Assembly (NCBI GenBank): GCA_910587375.1
Contig: CAJULR010000009.1
Coordinates: 1 to 64,000, forward strand
Length of the DNA: 64,000 bases
Reading direction: 5' to 3'
Origin: Candidatus Gastranaerophilales bacterium
Lineage (GTDB): Bacteria > Cyanobacteriota > Vampirovibrionia > Gastranaerophilales > Gastranaerophilaceae
Shown here: in pieces, positions 7,313 through 14,962 of the stretch
Layout of the letters: every line of letters starts with the position of its first letter
Numbering within the stretch: position 1 is the stretch's first letter
Translations under genes and position numbers: made by a program
The notes under the pieces: model-generated
Database searches by the model: none
The model's input: only the letters and a program-made list of their open reading frames with translations
Told to the model about the DNA's origin: nothing

Positions 7313-9472
7313 ATGCAAACTTCTTCATACACAAAATTTGGCGCAAATTACAACAAAGACACAGGTTTTGTTGATTTCAGGCTGTTTTCAAAAAACGGCA
7401 CCGCCGCCCTTTTGTGCATTTTTGACGCGCCAAAGGGAAAAGGCCCTGCTTATACCGTAAAGATGATAAAATCGGGCGATGTTTTTGAAACATCCTTTGA
7501 CCCAAGGCTTCTTGGGGAGGGGGTTCCTTTTGAAAGGCCATTGTATTACGGGTATCGGGTTTTTGGGCCAAACTATGAACACACTGAAAACTGGACGCCC
7601 GGGGTTAAAAAAGGGTTTAAATCAAGGCTGGATGTTGAAAACAACCGTTTCAACCCGAATAAACTTGCCTATGACCCCTACTCAAGAGAGCTTAGCCATC
7701 TGCATTCCGATGTTAGCAAGGATTTAATCGAGTTTCGCTCCAACGAAAAGTCGTTTTTTGTTGATAATGCTAAAATTGCGCCAAAAACAGTTTTTAAGGT
7801 TACACAAGACAGAGAAATTGTATCTCCCTCAAACCGTGCACTCACAGAGGAAATTATAGGAGAAGTACATCTCAAAAGCCTTACTGCGCTTCAAAACAAG
7901 GATTCAAAGGGTACATATAAGGCCGCAGGCGAGTTTGCACAGAATATAAAGGCGCTCGGCATTACTATGGTTGAATTTTTGCCCCTACATGAGTTTGATG
8001 ATAAGGAAGATATCGGCAATTATTGGGGTTATATGCCCTTGTGCTATTTTGCGCCGCACAAAAAATATGCCTTCAACACAGCTGACGGTGAGGCTGTGGC
8101 TGAATTTCAGGAGATGATTGACGCGCTCCACAAGGAAGACATAAAGGTCTGCATGGACGTTGTTTACAACCATACGGGCGAAGCCAGGGTTTATAACAAC
8201 GACCCGACCGATGTAAACCTCTTTTGCTACGCGCTTATAGACAATAAAGAGTACTATAAATCAAATGAGGCCGGCTTTTACGCCCTGAATTCAGGTTGCC
8301 ATAACGACGCAAACACGGCAAAAGATGGCTTTCGCCACATAATCATTGATTCGCTTGAATATTGGATAAACCAGGGCGTGGACGCTTTCAGATTTGACCT
8401 TGCAGCTGCCTTAATGGATACCGATACCGGCGTAAATACGCGCTATGACAAGAATAGAAGCATTGTCGGGCGAATGAAAGAAAAGCTTGAAGAGCGCGGA
8501 ATTATTGTGCCTGCGCCGGATGAGCCTGCAAAAATTCCTGAAAACATTGATAAAAATGCGCTTAAAAACTTACGTATCGTAAATTTAATTGCAGAACCCT
8601 GGACATGCGGCGGCTATAATGCTTATCAATTGGGGAATTTCCCTGAATTTTTTGCAGAATGGAACGATGTTTCAAGAAATACAATCCGCGCTTTTTCAGT
8701 GCGTCCAAATTCGGTCGATTTCCTTGCTATAAGGCACATTTTAACGGGAAGCCCGCACAAATTTGGCAACAAAAACCGCTCATTAAATTTTGTAGCATGC
8801 CATGACGGCTTTACCTTGTGGGATTTGAATTCTTACGATAAAAAAGCTGCAAACACTTGTGGCGGCTCGGATTGGGAGCTATGTTCTTCCTTTAATGGCA
8901 ATAAAACCTTAAGGGACAAGGCCATCAGAAACGAAATGGCCATTTTGGCCTTATCTTACGGCACTTTTATGGTTCAAATTGACGATATCGTGCTCCACTC
9001 CAAGGGCGGAAACAACAACAGCTACAATATAGACGGGCCCACAAACTATATTGATTTTGCCCCAAGTGGCGAAAAACAGGCGCTTTCAGACTTCATCAAA
9101 AACTTAATAGATTTTAGAAAAAAACATAAAATTTTTAGGGATGAACTTTACGTTAAAAATATGGAATTTTTTGGCCATCTTGCCCGCCCATTCCCCGCCA
9201 TTTCGCCGTTTTGGACGCTTCCTGATATGCGTTTTATGTCTTTTATGACAACAGATGGGGCGGAAACCCTTTTTGTGGCAATGAATAAAGGCCATAGCGA
9301 CGTCAAATTCATCTTGCCGCGTGAACCCTACAAGCAGGGCAAAAAATTCTACGTGGTTTTTGACACCAAAAGCAATGATTTCAACCCTGACGGGCTTTTG
9401 TACACCCCAAAAGGCGAAGAGCCCACATATACAATCGAGCCCTACACAATGGTTTTGATGTTCATAAAATAG
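7313..9472 (+). CDS. glgX: Glycogen debranching enzyme (GlgX/isoamylase type, GH13)
   Basis: 719-residue alpha-1,6-glucan debranching hydrolase with an N-terminal CBM48-like beta domain (to about residue 150) and a GH13 barrel. The conserved blocks are VCMDVVYNHTGE, DAFRFDLAAAL (nucleophile Asp in FRFD), NLIAEPWTCGGY (acid/base Glu) and VACHDGFTLWD (transition-state Asp). The end of the protein is the usual small beta domain. AAAGGAG lies before the start. Together with the MalQ gene at 19222 it indicates intracellular glycogen or maltodextrin turnover. Exact branch-length preference cannot be read from sequence. Confidence 0.93.
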   Translation: MQTSSYTKFGANYNKDTGFVDFRLFSKNGTAALLCIFDAPKGKGPAYTVKMIKSGDVFETSFDPRLLGEGVPFERPLYYGYRVFGPNYEHTENWTPGVKKGFKSRLDVENNRFNPNKLAYDPYSRELSHLHSDVSKDLIEFRSNEKSFFVDNAKIAPKTVFKVTQDREIVSPSNRALTEEIIGEVHLKSLTALQNKDSKGTYKAAGEFAQNIKALGITMVEFLPLHEFDDKEDIGNYWGYMPLCYFAPHKKYAFNTADGEAVAEFQEMIDALHKEDIKVCMDVVYNHTGEARVYNNDPTDVNLFCYALIDNKEYYKSNEAGFYALNSGCHNDANTAKDGFRHIIIDSLEYWINQGVDAFRFDLAAALMDTDTGVNTRYDKNRSIVGRMKEKLEERGIIVPAPDEPAKIPENIDKNALKNLRIVNLIAEPWTCGGYNAYQLGNFPEFFAEWNDVSRNTIRAFSVRPNSVDFLAIRHILTGSPHKFGNKNRSLNFVACHDGFTLWDLNSYDKKAANTCGGSDWELCSSFNGNKTLRDKAIRNEMAILALSYGTFMVQIDDIVLHSKGGNNNSYNIDGPTNYIDFAPSGEKQALSDFIKNLIDFRKKHKIFRDELYVKNMEFFGHLARPFPAISPFWTLPDMRFMSFMTTDGAETLFVAMNKGHSDVKFILPREPYKQGKKFYVVFDTKSNDFNPDGLLYTPKGEEPTYTIEPYTMVLMFIK

Positions 9473-9509
9473 TAAAGTTTTGTAAAGAAATGTAAAAGGA
9501 TTTTTAATA

Positions 9510-10736
9510 ATGGAACTCTTGGATATTTTTAAAGAGCTTGTAAAAATTCCCTCTCCTTCAATGGGGGAGAAGGCTGTGGCTGAAAAAATCGCAGAAATTT
9601 TAAGCGGTGCCGGAATAAGTGTGCGCTGTGATAATTATGGCAATGTTTACGCCGAATTCGACGGCGGAAACCCTGATAAACCGTCGCTTTTGCTATCTTC
9701 GCACATGGATGTTGTGGGGGACGATTCCCCTGTAAACATTGTTGAAAACGGTGATTTTATTGAAACTGACAAGAAAAGAACCCTTGGGGCGGATGATAAA
9801 GCAGGTGTGGCAGCCATTTTGAAGCTTTTGTTGGATATAAAAGAAGAAGCGGACAGCCTTTCTGCCGGTCAAAAACCCTTGTATGGCAAGGTGGAAGCGG
9901 TTTTTACCCGTGATGAAGAAAATTCCATGACAGGAATTGAAAATGTTGAATTTAACAGGCTAAATTCAGAATATATCTTGGTTTTAGACTCTGATAAGCT
10001 TGGAAATTTCGAAATATCGGGGGCCGGGTATATCAAACTCACAATTTCTGTGAAAACCCCTTATGGCGGGCATTCCGGGCTTGATATCTCAAAACCTGAA
10101 CGTCTTAACGCCGCAAAAATTATTGCAGAAATTATTGAAAAAGTGCCACAAGGCGTGCAAAAAGCCGATGAAACGGGCACTATAACCTCAATAAACCTTG
10201 GTTCTGTTATTGGCGGAGGGGTTGAAAACGCTCTCTATGAGGCGGTTAAGAGGAATTTAAAAGGTGCTGAAGCCGTAGAATTTGTGGCGAAAAATTCAAT
10301 GTCAAATATTATAAACACTTCCGCATTTGCGCACTATTCCCTAAGAAGCTCTGATATCAAGGCAAAAGACGATTTGATTGCAAAAATTGAAGAAATATTA
10401 AGAGATTTTAACAAAAAATATGATGGGTTTGCGGCCGCAAAGCTTGATATAGAAGAGCATTTGCCGATTTTTGAAAAATCTGATGATGAATTTTTAATTG
10501 AAACTGCCCAAAAAGCCGCTCGTGGCGCAGGAATTGACCTAAAAATCTCATCTTTTCATGCTGGCGCTGAAACTCATATTTATGCAAACCGCAAAAACGC
10601 CGCAGGCAAAGCGTTTAAGCCCGTCCTGGCAGGCATTGCGAATGTGTTTAATATGCACTCAGCTGATGAAAAAATTGATGTTCAAAGCTATAAAAAGGGA
10701 TATGAATTTTTGAAGCAATTTTTGAAGGAAATATAG
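9510..10736 (+). CDS. M20-family metallopeptidase (peptidase T-like)
   Basis: 408 residues, probably a cytosolic di-zinc aminopeptidase. Metal-ligand motifs are SSHMDVVGDD (His/Asp), LGADDKAGVAAIL (bridging Asp), FTRDEENSMTG (general-base Glu pair) and a late SFHAGAETHIY. The central dimerisation/lid insert is present. It resembles the PepT-like branch that NCBI calls peptidase T-like, not classical PepT, so no symbol is given. Spacing of 37 bp from glgX suggests co-transcription, although function is unrelated. Confidence 0.87.
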   Translation: MELLDIFKELVKIPSPSMGEKAVAEKIAEILSGAGISVRCDNYGNVYAEFDGGNPDKPSLLLSSHMDVVGDDSPVNIVENGDFIETDKKRTLGADDKAGVAAILKLLLDIKEEADSLSAGQKPLYGKVEAVFTRDEENSMTGIENVEFNRLNSEYILVLDSDKLGNFEISGAGYIKLTISVKTPYGGHSGLDISKPERLNAAKIIAEIIEKVPQGVQKADETGTITSINLGSVIGGGVENALYEAVKRNLKGAEAVEFVAKNSMSNIINTSAFAHYSLRSSDIKAKDDLIAKIEEILRDFNKKYDGFAAAKLDIEEHLPIFEKSDDEFLIETAQKAARGAGIDLKISSFHAGAETHIYANRKNAAGKAFKPVLAGIANVFNMHSADEKIDVQSYKKGYEFLKQFLKEI

Positions 10737-10778
10737 CCTAAAAACCTTACAGGATATGCTTTTCCAGGTTTTAACAAA

Positions 10779-11714
10779 ATGCAGATAAGAGCAATTAATA
10801 ACATTTTACTTTTAATAACCGCATTCATTTGGGGCGCAGGCTTTGTGGCCCAAAGGGCCGGTATGGATTTTGTCGGGCCATATACCTTTAATTGCGCAAG
10901 ATCCTTTCTGGGAGCACTTTCGCTCCTAATTTTGATTGGGATTTTTAAAATTAAAAAAGGCCCGAACCGGAAAATGAACAAGTGGGAAGAGCGCCGCTAT
11001 ATGCTGAAAGCAGGCGCCATATGCGGTTTAGCGTTGTTTTTTGCAAGCACTGTCCAACAGGTCGGAATGGTCTATACGACGGCCTCAAAGGCTGGTTTTA
11101 TAAGCTCAATGTATATAATCATCGTCCCTTTGATTTCTGTTCTCTTGGGGCGGAAATTCTCTCCATTCCTGTGGTTTGGGGTATTTTTGGGGGCGCTTGG
11201 GTTATATTGTCTTTGTGGCTCAAATGGCTTGCGGCACATAGGTTATGGCGATATTTTGATAATGATTTCTGCCATTCTCTATTCTGTGCACATTATAACC
11301 ATAGGGCATTTTGCCCCAAAAGTAGACAGCGTAAAGCTTTCCTGTGTTCAATTTGTCGTTGCGGGTACGGTTGGCCTTATTCCGGTATTTTTTCTTGAAA
11401 ACCCAAGTGTCGACGGGCTTTTGGCCTGTGCTTGGCCACTTTTCTTTGCGGGCGTTGTGTCTTGCGGGGTTGCTTATACTTTGCAAATTGTGGCCCAAAA
11501 GAACACAAATCCGGCTCTTGCTTCCCTGCTTTTAAGCTTTGAGAGCGTGTTTGCGGTGATTACCGGGTATCTAATTCTCCATGAAACGCTGACTTTGAAG
11601 GAAGTTATAGGCTGTGTTCTAATGTTTGCGGCAGTTTTGGCCGCACAGTATAAGGGTAAAAATCCGACTGCAGAAATTGTGGATGATACGGTTTCTACAA
11701 GGTGTTGTTCGTAG
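10779..11714 (+). CDS. DMT-superfamily transporter (EamA domains)
   Basis: 311-residue inner-membrane protein with about ten hydrophobic helices in two EamA repeats. The first repeat begins AFIWGAGFVAQRAGMD and the second has the characteristic P-A-x-A-S-L-L-L-S-F-E-S-V-F pattern near the C-terminus. Likely a metabolite exporter; the substrate is not predictable. It follows the peptidase gene by 42 bp. Confidence 0.88.
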   Translation: MQIRAINNILLLITAFIWGAGFVAQRAGMDFVGPYTFNCARSFLGALSLLILIGIFKIKKGPNRKMNKWEERRYMLKAGAICGLALFFASTVQQVGMVYTTASKAGFISSMYIIIVPLISVLLGRKFSPFLWFGVFLGALGLYCLCGSNGLRHIGYGDILIMISAILYSVHIITIGHFAPKVDSVKLSCVQFVVAGTVGLIPVFFLENPSVDGLLACAWPLFFAGVVSCGVAYTLQIVAQKNTNPALASLLLSFESVFAVITGYLILHETLTLKEVIGCVLMFAAVLAAQYKGKNPTAEIVDDTVSTRCCS

Positions 11715-11920
11715 TAAAAATGCGCCTTGTTGGATGGCTAAAATCCTTTTAGGGCCTGCTTTTTAGGGTTTGCAACGTTTTTTATAATCTCCATTTATCC
11801 TTGTACTGTGGGTGTTTTGGCCTAATCCGGATAGAGCTTGCAAAAAAGTTTCATTTTGTGTAAAATAATTTTCTTCACAAGTTTTTATTTTTGTGAAAGC
11901 AAAATTTTGAGAGGTTTAAT

Positions 11921-12166
11921 ATGCCCATATCGCCCGTAAATTCTACATCTTTAACCTTTGGCGCAAAGAAGGCTCCAAAGAAAAAAGTGAAGGTAAAAAA
12001 TGCCGTGAAAGCCGCTTTGGCCCTCACTGCGGCAACTGCGGCGGTTTCCTATGCCACCCAAAAAGGCAAGGGAGGGTATGTAGATATGATTATATCTGAA
12101 CTTCAGCCTCTAAAAAGGTCTGCTCTTCGCTTTTTATCAAGCATTTTCCACAGAATTTCACACTAA
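11921..12166 (+). CDS. Small basic single-helix protein with N-terminal TFG motif
   Basis: 81 residues, unrecognised family. The N-terminus holds SLTFGAKK at about residues 10-17. A Lys-rich patch (KKAPKKKVKVK) follows, then an Ala-rich hydrophobic helix at about 30-47. GAGAGG lies before the start. The S/T-x-F-G element is shared in position and style with N-termini of the proteins at 19222, 31824 and 43929, which are otherwise unrelated. The helix could be a weak membrane anchor. No partner gene is evident. Confidence 0.6.
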   Translation: MPISPVNSTSLTFGAKKAPKKKVKVKNAVKAALALTAATAAVSYATQKGKGGYVDMIISELQPLKRSALRFLSSIFHRISH

Positions 12167-12640
12167 AAGCCTTATATAGCTTGAATTTTGTTTTGAAATT
12201 TTCTCTCCGATGCAAAATTGCGATGGTATGTTCTTCTTAAATGCCTTGCAGGTGTTGTGTTTCAGCAATTTTTATTGTCTATCTTCCTTTGTTCAGTGCT
12301 TTTTTAGGGTTTTAGTTTGCTATAAAACCTTGATATTATGCTCTTTTCCACGCTTTTAAAGCCTGAAAAATGGTGTCATTTCTATAATTTAGCGGTTTTT
12401 ATTTTTTCTTTGCATAAAAGTAGTACTCAAATCCTTATATATCTTTAAAAAGCGGGTTTTAAAATCTGTAAAACCTTGTTGTTTAGCTATTACACGTTGT
12501 TGTAATCGCTTAAAAGCATATGGTGTGCTCATTTACAGGAAGATTGCTTTCTTAAAAACCGGCCTTCGTGTAAAAAATTGCCGCAAAATTACAACAATGA
12601 GCCCTTTTAAATTTTTTTTCAAAGAGTAAAATTTTACAAT
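12167..12640. other. 474-bp non-coding stretch
   Basis: I find no ORF with a ribosome site here and no recognisable RNA family. The one structured element is an inverted repeat ATTACA-N6-TGTAAT at 12489-12506, which could be an operator for the downstream metal-transporter-like gene. The Mn-sensing yybP-ykoY riboswitch pattern was looked for and not seen. Confidence 0.5.
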
Positions 12641-13564
12641 ATGAATATGATTTTAAATTTAACTTTTGTACAAACTCTGTTTTCCGCTCTGGCAGAGGCT
12701 TTTAAGGATTGCATAAGGGTAATTCCCGTGCTGCTTGCGGTTTTTTACATAATTGAAGTTGTTGAATATTTTTATTCGGATAAAATTTTACATTTTGCAA
12801 GGCTTTCAAAAAAGGCAGGACCTTTGCTTGGGGCGGTTTTTGCGGCTATTCCCCAATGCGGACTTTCAATCATTGCAAGCACAATGTACTGTAAGCGCTA
12901 TATCACAAGAGGGACGCTGCTTTCCGTGTATTTAGCCACCTCCGATGAAGCTATACCAGTGCTTTTGGCTTCTCCAAAGCGGATAGAAATTATTTTGCCT
13001 TTAATCCTGATAAAGCTTGCTGTGGCGCTGTTTTCGGGGTATTTGGTCGATTTATTTTTCCCGTCAAAAAAGACGGAGCCTGTGGAAGAAAATTTCAAAA
13101 TGGAAAAGGGCTGCCATAGCCATGAAATTGTAAAAAATGCTGAAAGCGCGGCAGGGACCGGGCTTCGGGAAATTTTAATTCATCCTTTTGTCCACACTTT
13201 GAGCGTTGTGTTTTTTATTTTTATCGTTACATTTCTTGTAAATGCTTGTATGGCTTGGGTTTCAGCGGGTGGTGCGGGCTTGCTTAATTTTTCAATATTT
13301 AAAAACAACTTCGTACAACCGTTGTTGACAGCGGTTTTTGGGCTTATTCCAAATTGTGCGGTGTCAGTTGGGATTACGATACTATATCTAAAGGGCGCAA
13401 TCACCTTTGCTTCCTGCGTTTCGGGGCTTTGTGCCGGGGCGGGGCTTGGGCTTTTAGTGTTGCTAAAAAATAACAAGGACAAGAAAGATACAGCTTTTGT
13501 TTTGGCTCTTCTTCTTATTATTAGTGTCTTTTCCGGGTATTTGACCCTGCTTTTACCGATGTAG
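12641..13564 (+). CDS. Putative heavy-metal/manganese exporter (ArsP_2-like permease)
   Basis: 307-residue polytopic membrane protein in two related halves. The first half has AAIPQCGLSIIAS and the second GLIPNCAVSVGIT, an internal repeat typical of the family annotated as putative manganese transporter or 10-TM heavy-metal exporter. The conserved YLATSDEAIPVLL follows the first repeat. A cytosolic linker near residue 150 contains HSHE that could bind metal. No Shine-Dalgarno is seen; an AT-rich -10-like TAAAAT lies 8 bp before the ATG. Substrate identity is inferred only from family naming. Confidence 0.8.
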   Translation: MNMILNLTFVQTLFSALAEAFKDCIRVIPVLLAVFYIIEVVEYFYSDKILHFARLSKKAGPLLGAVFAAIPQCGLSIIASTMYCKRYITRGTLLSVYLATSDEAIPVLLASPKRIEIILPLILIKLAVALFSGYLVDLFFPSKKTEPVEENFKMEKGCHSHEIVKNAESAAGTGLREILIHPFVHTLSVVFFIFIVTFLVNACMAWVSAGGAGLLNFSIFKNNFVQPLLTAVFGLIPNCAVSVGITILYLKGAITFASCVSGLCAGAGLGLLVLLKNNKDKKDTAFVLALLLIISVFSGYLTLLLPM

Positions 13565-13571
13565 CAAGGGT

Positions 13572-13784
13572 TTATGGCGTATCATCGGGGATATATTCAA
13601 GTATATCCTCAACTTTGCACTCAAGCGCCCAGCAAATTTTATTCAGAGTATCAAATTTAATTGCTTTATTTTTATTGTGATAAAATTCAAACACGGATTG
13701 CCTTGCAAGACCCGTCATTCTTGCAAGTTCAGACATTTTTATCCTTTTTCTTCCCATTATTTCAGATAGTTTATTAAGAATCAT
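13572..13784 (-). CDS. XRE-family HTH transcriptional regulator
   Basis: 70-residue Cro/CI-type protein consisting only of the helix-turn-helix domain: KMSELARMTGLARQSVFEFY, followed by FDTLNKICWALECKVEDILEY. The family acts as a dimeric repressor. It is convergent with the metal-exporter gene (8-bp gap) and divergent from the small gene at 13894. The intervening region carries a perfect 12-bp palindrome overlapping the -35, the likely autoregulatory operator. Confidence 0.92.
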   Translation of the reverse strand: MILNKLSEIMGRKRIKMSELARMTGLARQSVFEFYHNKNKAIKFDTLNKICWALECKVEDILEYIPDDTP

Positions 13785-13813
13785 AGCTTTAATTTAGCAC
13801 TGTAAGCTGATTC

Positions 13814-13842
13814 TTGACAATTGTCAGGCAATAATATACAAT
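13814..13842 (+). promoter_or_regulatory. Promoter with palindromic operator between XRE gene and 13894
   Basis: TTGACA (13814-13819) and TACAAT (13837-13842) are separated by 17 bp and point to the gene at 13894. The -35 is embedded in the perfect palindrome TGACAATTGTCA (13815-13826). The other half offers TTGTCA as a -35 on the minus strand toward the XRE gene, so one repressor site could control both directions. Confidence 0.7.
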
Positions 13843-13893
13843 AGACGTCTTTACCTGATGTTAATGTAATATTTGTTAATAATATAGAAAGAT

Positions 13894-14112
13894 ATGAAAA
13901 TGGATAAAATTAAAAAAGCTGAAAAATCTGATAAAGACTGTCTTTGGCAAGGGTCTACGAGGGGATATTTGGACGCTCTAATCGCTCAAAGGCTTGAGGT
14001 GCTTGAGAAAGGGCTGCTTAATGTTATGCAAAATTTAACAGAAATTTATTCTGAAAAAAGATTTATCTCATGCCTGTTGAATATGCGCGATGACGCGGAT
14101 TTAAAAGATTAA
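13894..14112 (+). CDS. Small unknown protein controlled by the XRE-region promoter
   Basis: 72 residues (or 70 from the second Met), hydrophilic and probably helical; no domain recognised. It contains DALIAQRLEVLEKGLLNVM, which could form an amphipathic helix. A strong sigma-70 promoter with a palindromic operator lies upstream. Its 3' end overlaps the convergent UbiA-type gene by 12 bp. Pairing with a lone HTH gene recalls repressor-plus-partner cassettes, but no toxin motif is visible. Confidence 0.6.
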   Translation: MKMDKIKKAEKSDKDCLWQGSTRGYLDALIAQRLEVLEKGLLNVMQNLTEIYSEKRFISCLLNMRDDADLKD

Positions 14113-14958
14113 GATTGCAAAAAGGGTGAAAAAATAGGCAAAAAGGAGAATTTGCGCGGGTTTGTCTTTATAAAGAAAATCGGCCGGATCTTGCATTGCG
14201 CTTGTGTTTGCAAGAAAAAGAAGCCTGAAAATTACAAGCGAAAACGGGATGGCCGAAATGTACAAAAAGCCTGTGCCTGCGCGCTCTATGGTGGCTGAAT
14301 CCATTACATAGGCGAAATAGAAGGCAATTGAGAGGATGGCGTTGGCGGAAACGAACTGATTTAGGGCCTCCAGGGTGAATTTTTCTACAGATTTTCTTTT
14401 ATGAGCGCCGCCTTTTTCAAATTCCAGCCGCCTTTTTGAAAAGGTGAAAAACATTGATACAAAGAAGGTTAAGAGGATTACAAGCGGCGAAGGCAGCACC
14501 ATTATTGCGGCACAGCCTGCTAAAATCCTTAAAATGAATCCCAGTGCGATACAAAAGGCGTCTATTATTTCGAAATTTTTGAGAAACGTTGTGTAGAAAA
14601 TGTTTAGAATTACATAAAGTATCAAAATGAGTATACTCAGCAGATTTAGCCCTATGCAAAACGCAAAACCTGCTAATAGCAAGGAAAGCATGACAATGCA
14701 GGCGACAGGAATACTGATTTTGCCGGAGGCAAGCGGCCTTTCGGCTTTTTTAGGAGATAGCCTGTCTTCTTTAAGGTCGAAAATGTCGTTAAATATGTAA
14801 ACCGCAGACGACACAAGGCAGAAGGCCAAAAAGGCAAAGCTTGCGCGGAGGACGAGCGCGGGGTTTGTAAAATTCAGCGAAAACACAAGCGGCACAAAGC
14901 ATACGGCGTTTTTTACGTAGTGTTTTATTTTGATTAATTTTAAAAAAGTTTTTAACAT
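14101..14958 (-). CDS. UbiA-family prenyltransferase (polyprenyl-phosphate phosphoribosyltransferase-like)
   Basis: Polytopic membrane enzyme of 285 residues from MLKTFLKLIKIKHYVKNA. The Mg-binding motif NDIFDLKEDR (Asp58, Asp61, Asp65) is followed by KAERPLASGKI, as in decaprenyl-phosphate phosphoribosyltransferase-type members rather than quinone enzymes. I chose this ATG because AAAGG precedes it at good spacing; a start 21 bp earlier would overlap the upstream gene. It lies 4 bp after the large membrane protein gene, so the two are coupled. Inference: it makes a polyprenyl-phospho-pentose donor used by that protein. Confidence 0.8.
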   Translation of the reverse strand: MLKTFLKLIKIKHYVKNAVCFVPLVFSLNFTNPALVLRASFAFLAFCLVSSAVYIFNDIFDLKEDRLSPKKAERPLASGKISIPVACIVMLSLLLAGFAFCIGLNLLSILILILYVILNIFYTTFLKNFEIIDAFCIALGFILRILAGCAAIMVLPSPLVILLTFFVSMFFTFSKRRLEFEKGGAHKRKSVEKFTLEALNQFVSANAILSIAFYFAYVMDSATIERAGTGFLYISAIPFSLVIFRLLFLANTSAMQDPADFLYKDKPAQILLFAYFFTLFAILIF

Positions 14959-14962
14959 AATT

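Noticed and set aside
7325..7360. FGANYN near the start of GlgX as another N-terminal F-G tag
   Set aside because: Debranching enzymes normally have an LGATYD-like block at this point of the CBM48 domain, so it is explained by family homology.
12167..12640. yybP-ykoY manganese riboswitch upstream of the exporter gene
   Set aside because: The conserved loop sequences of that riboswitch are not recognisable.
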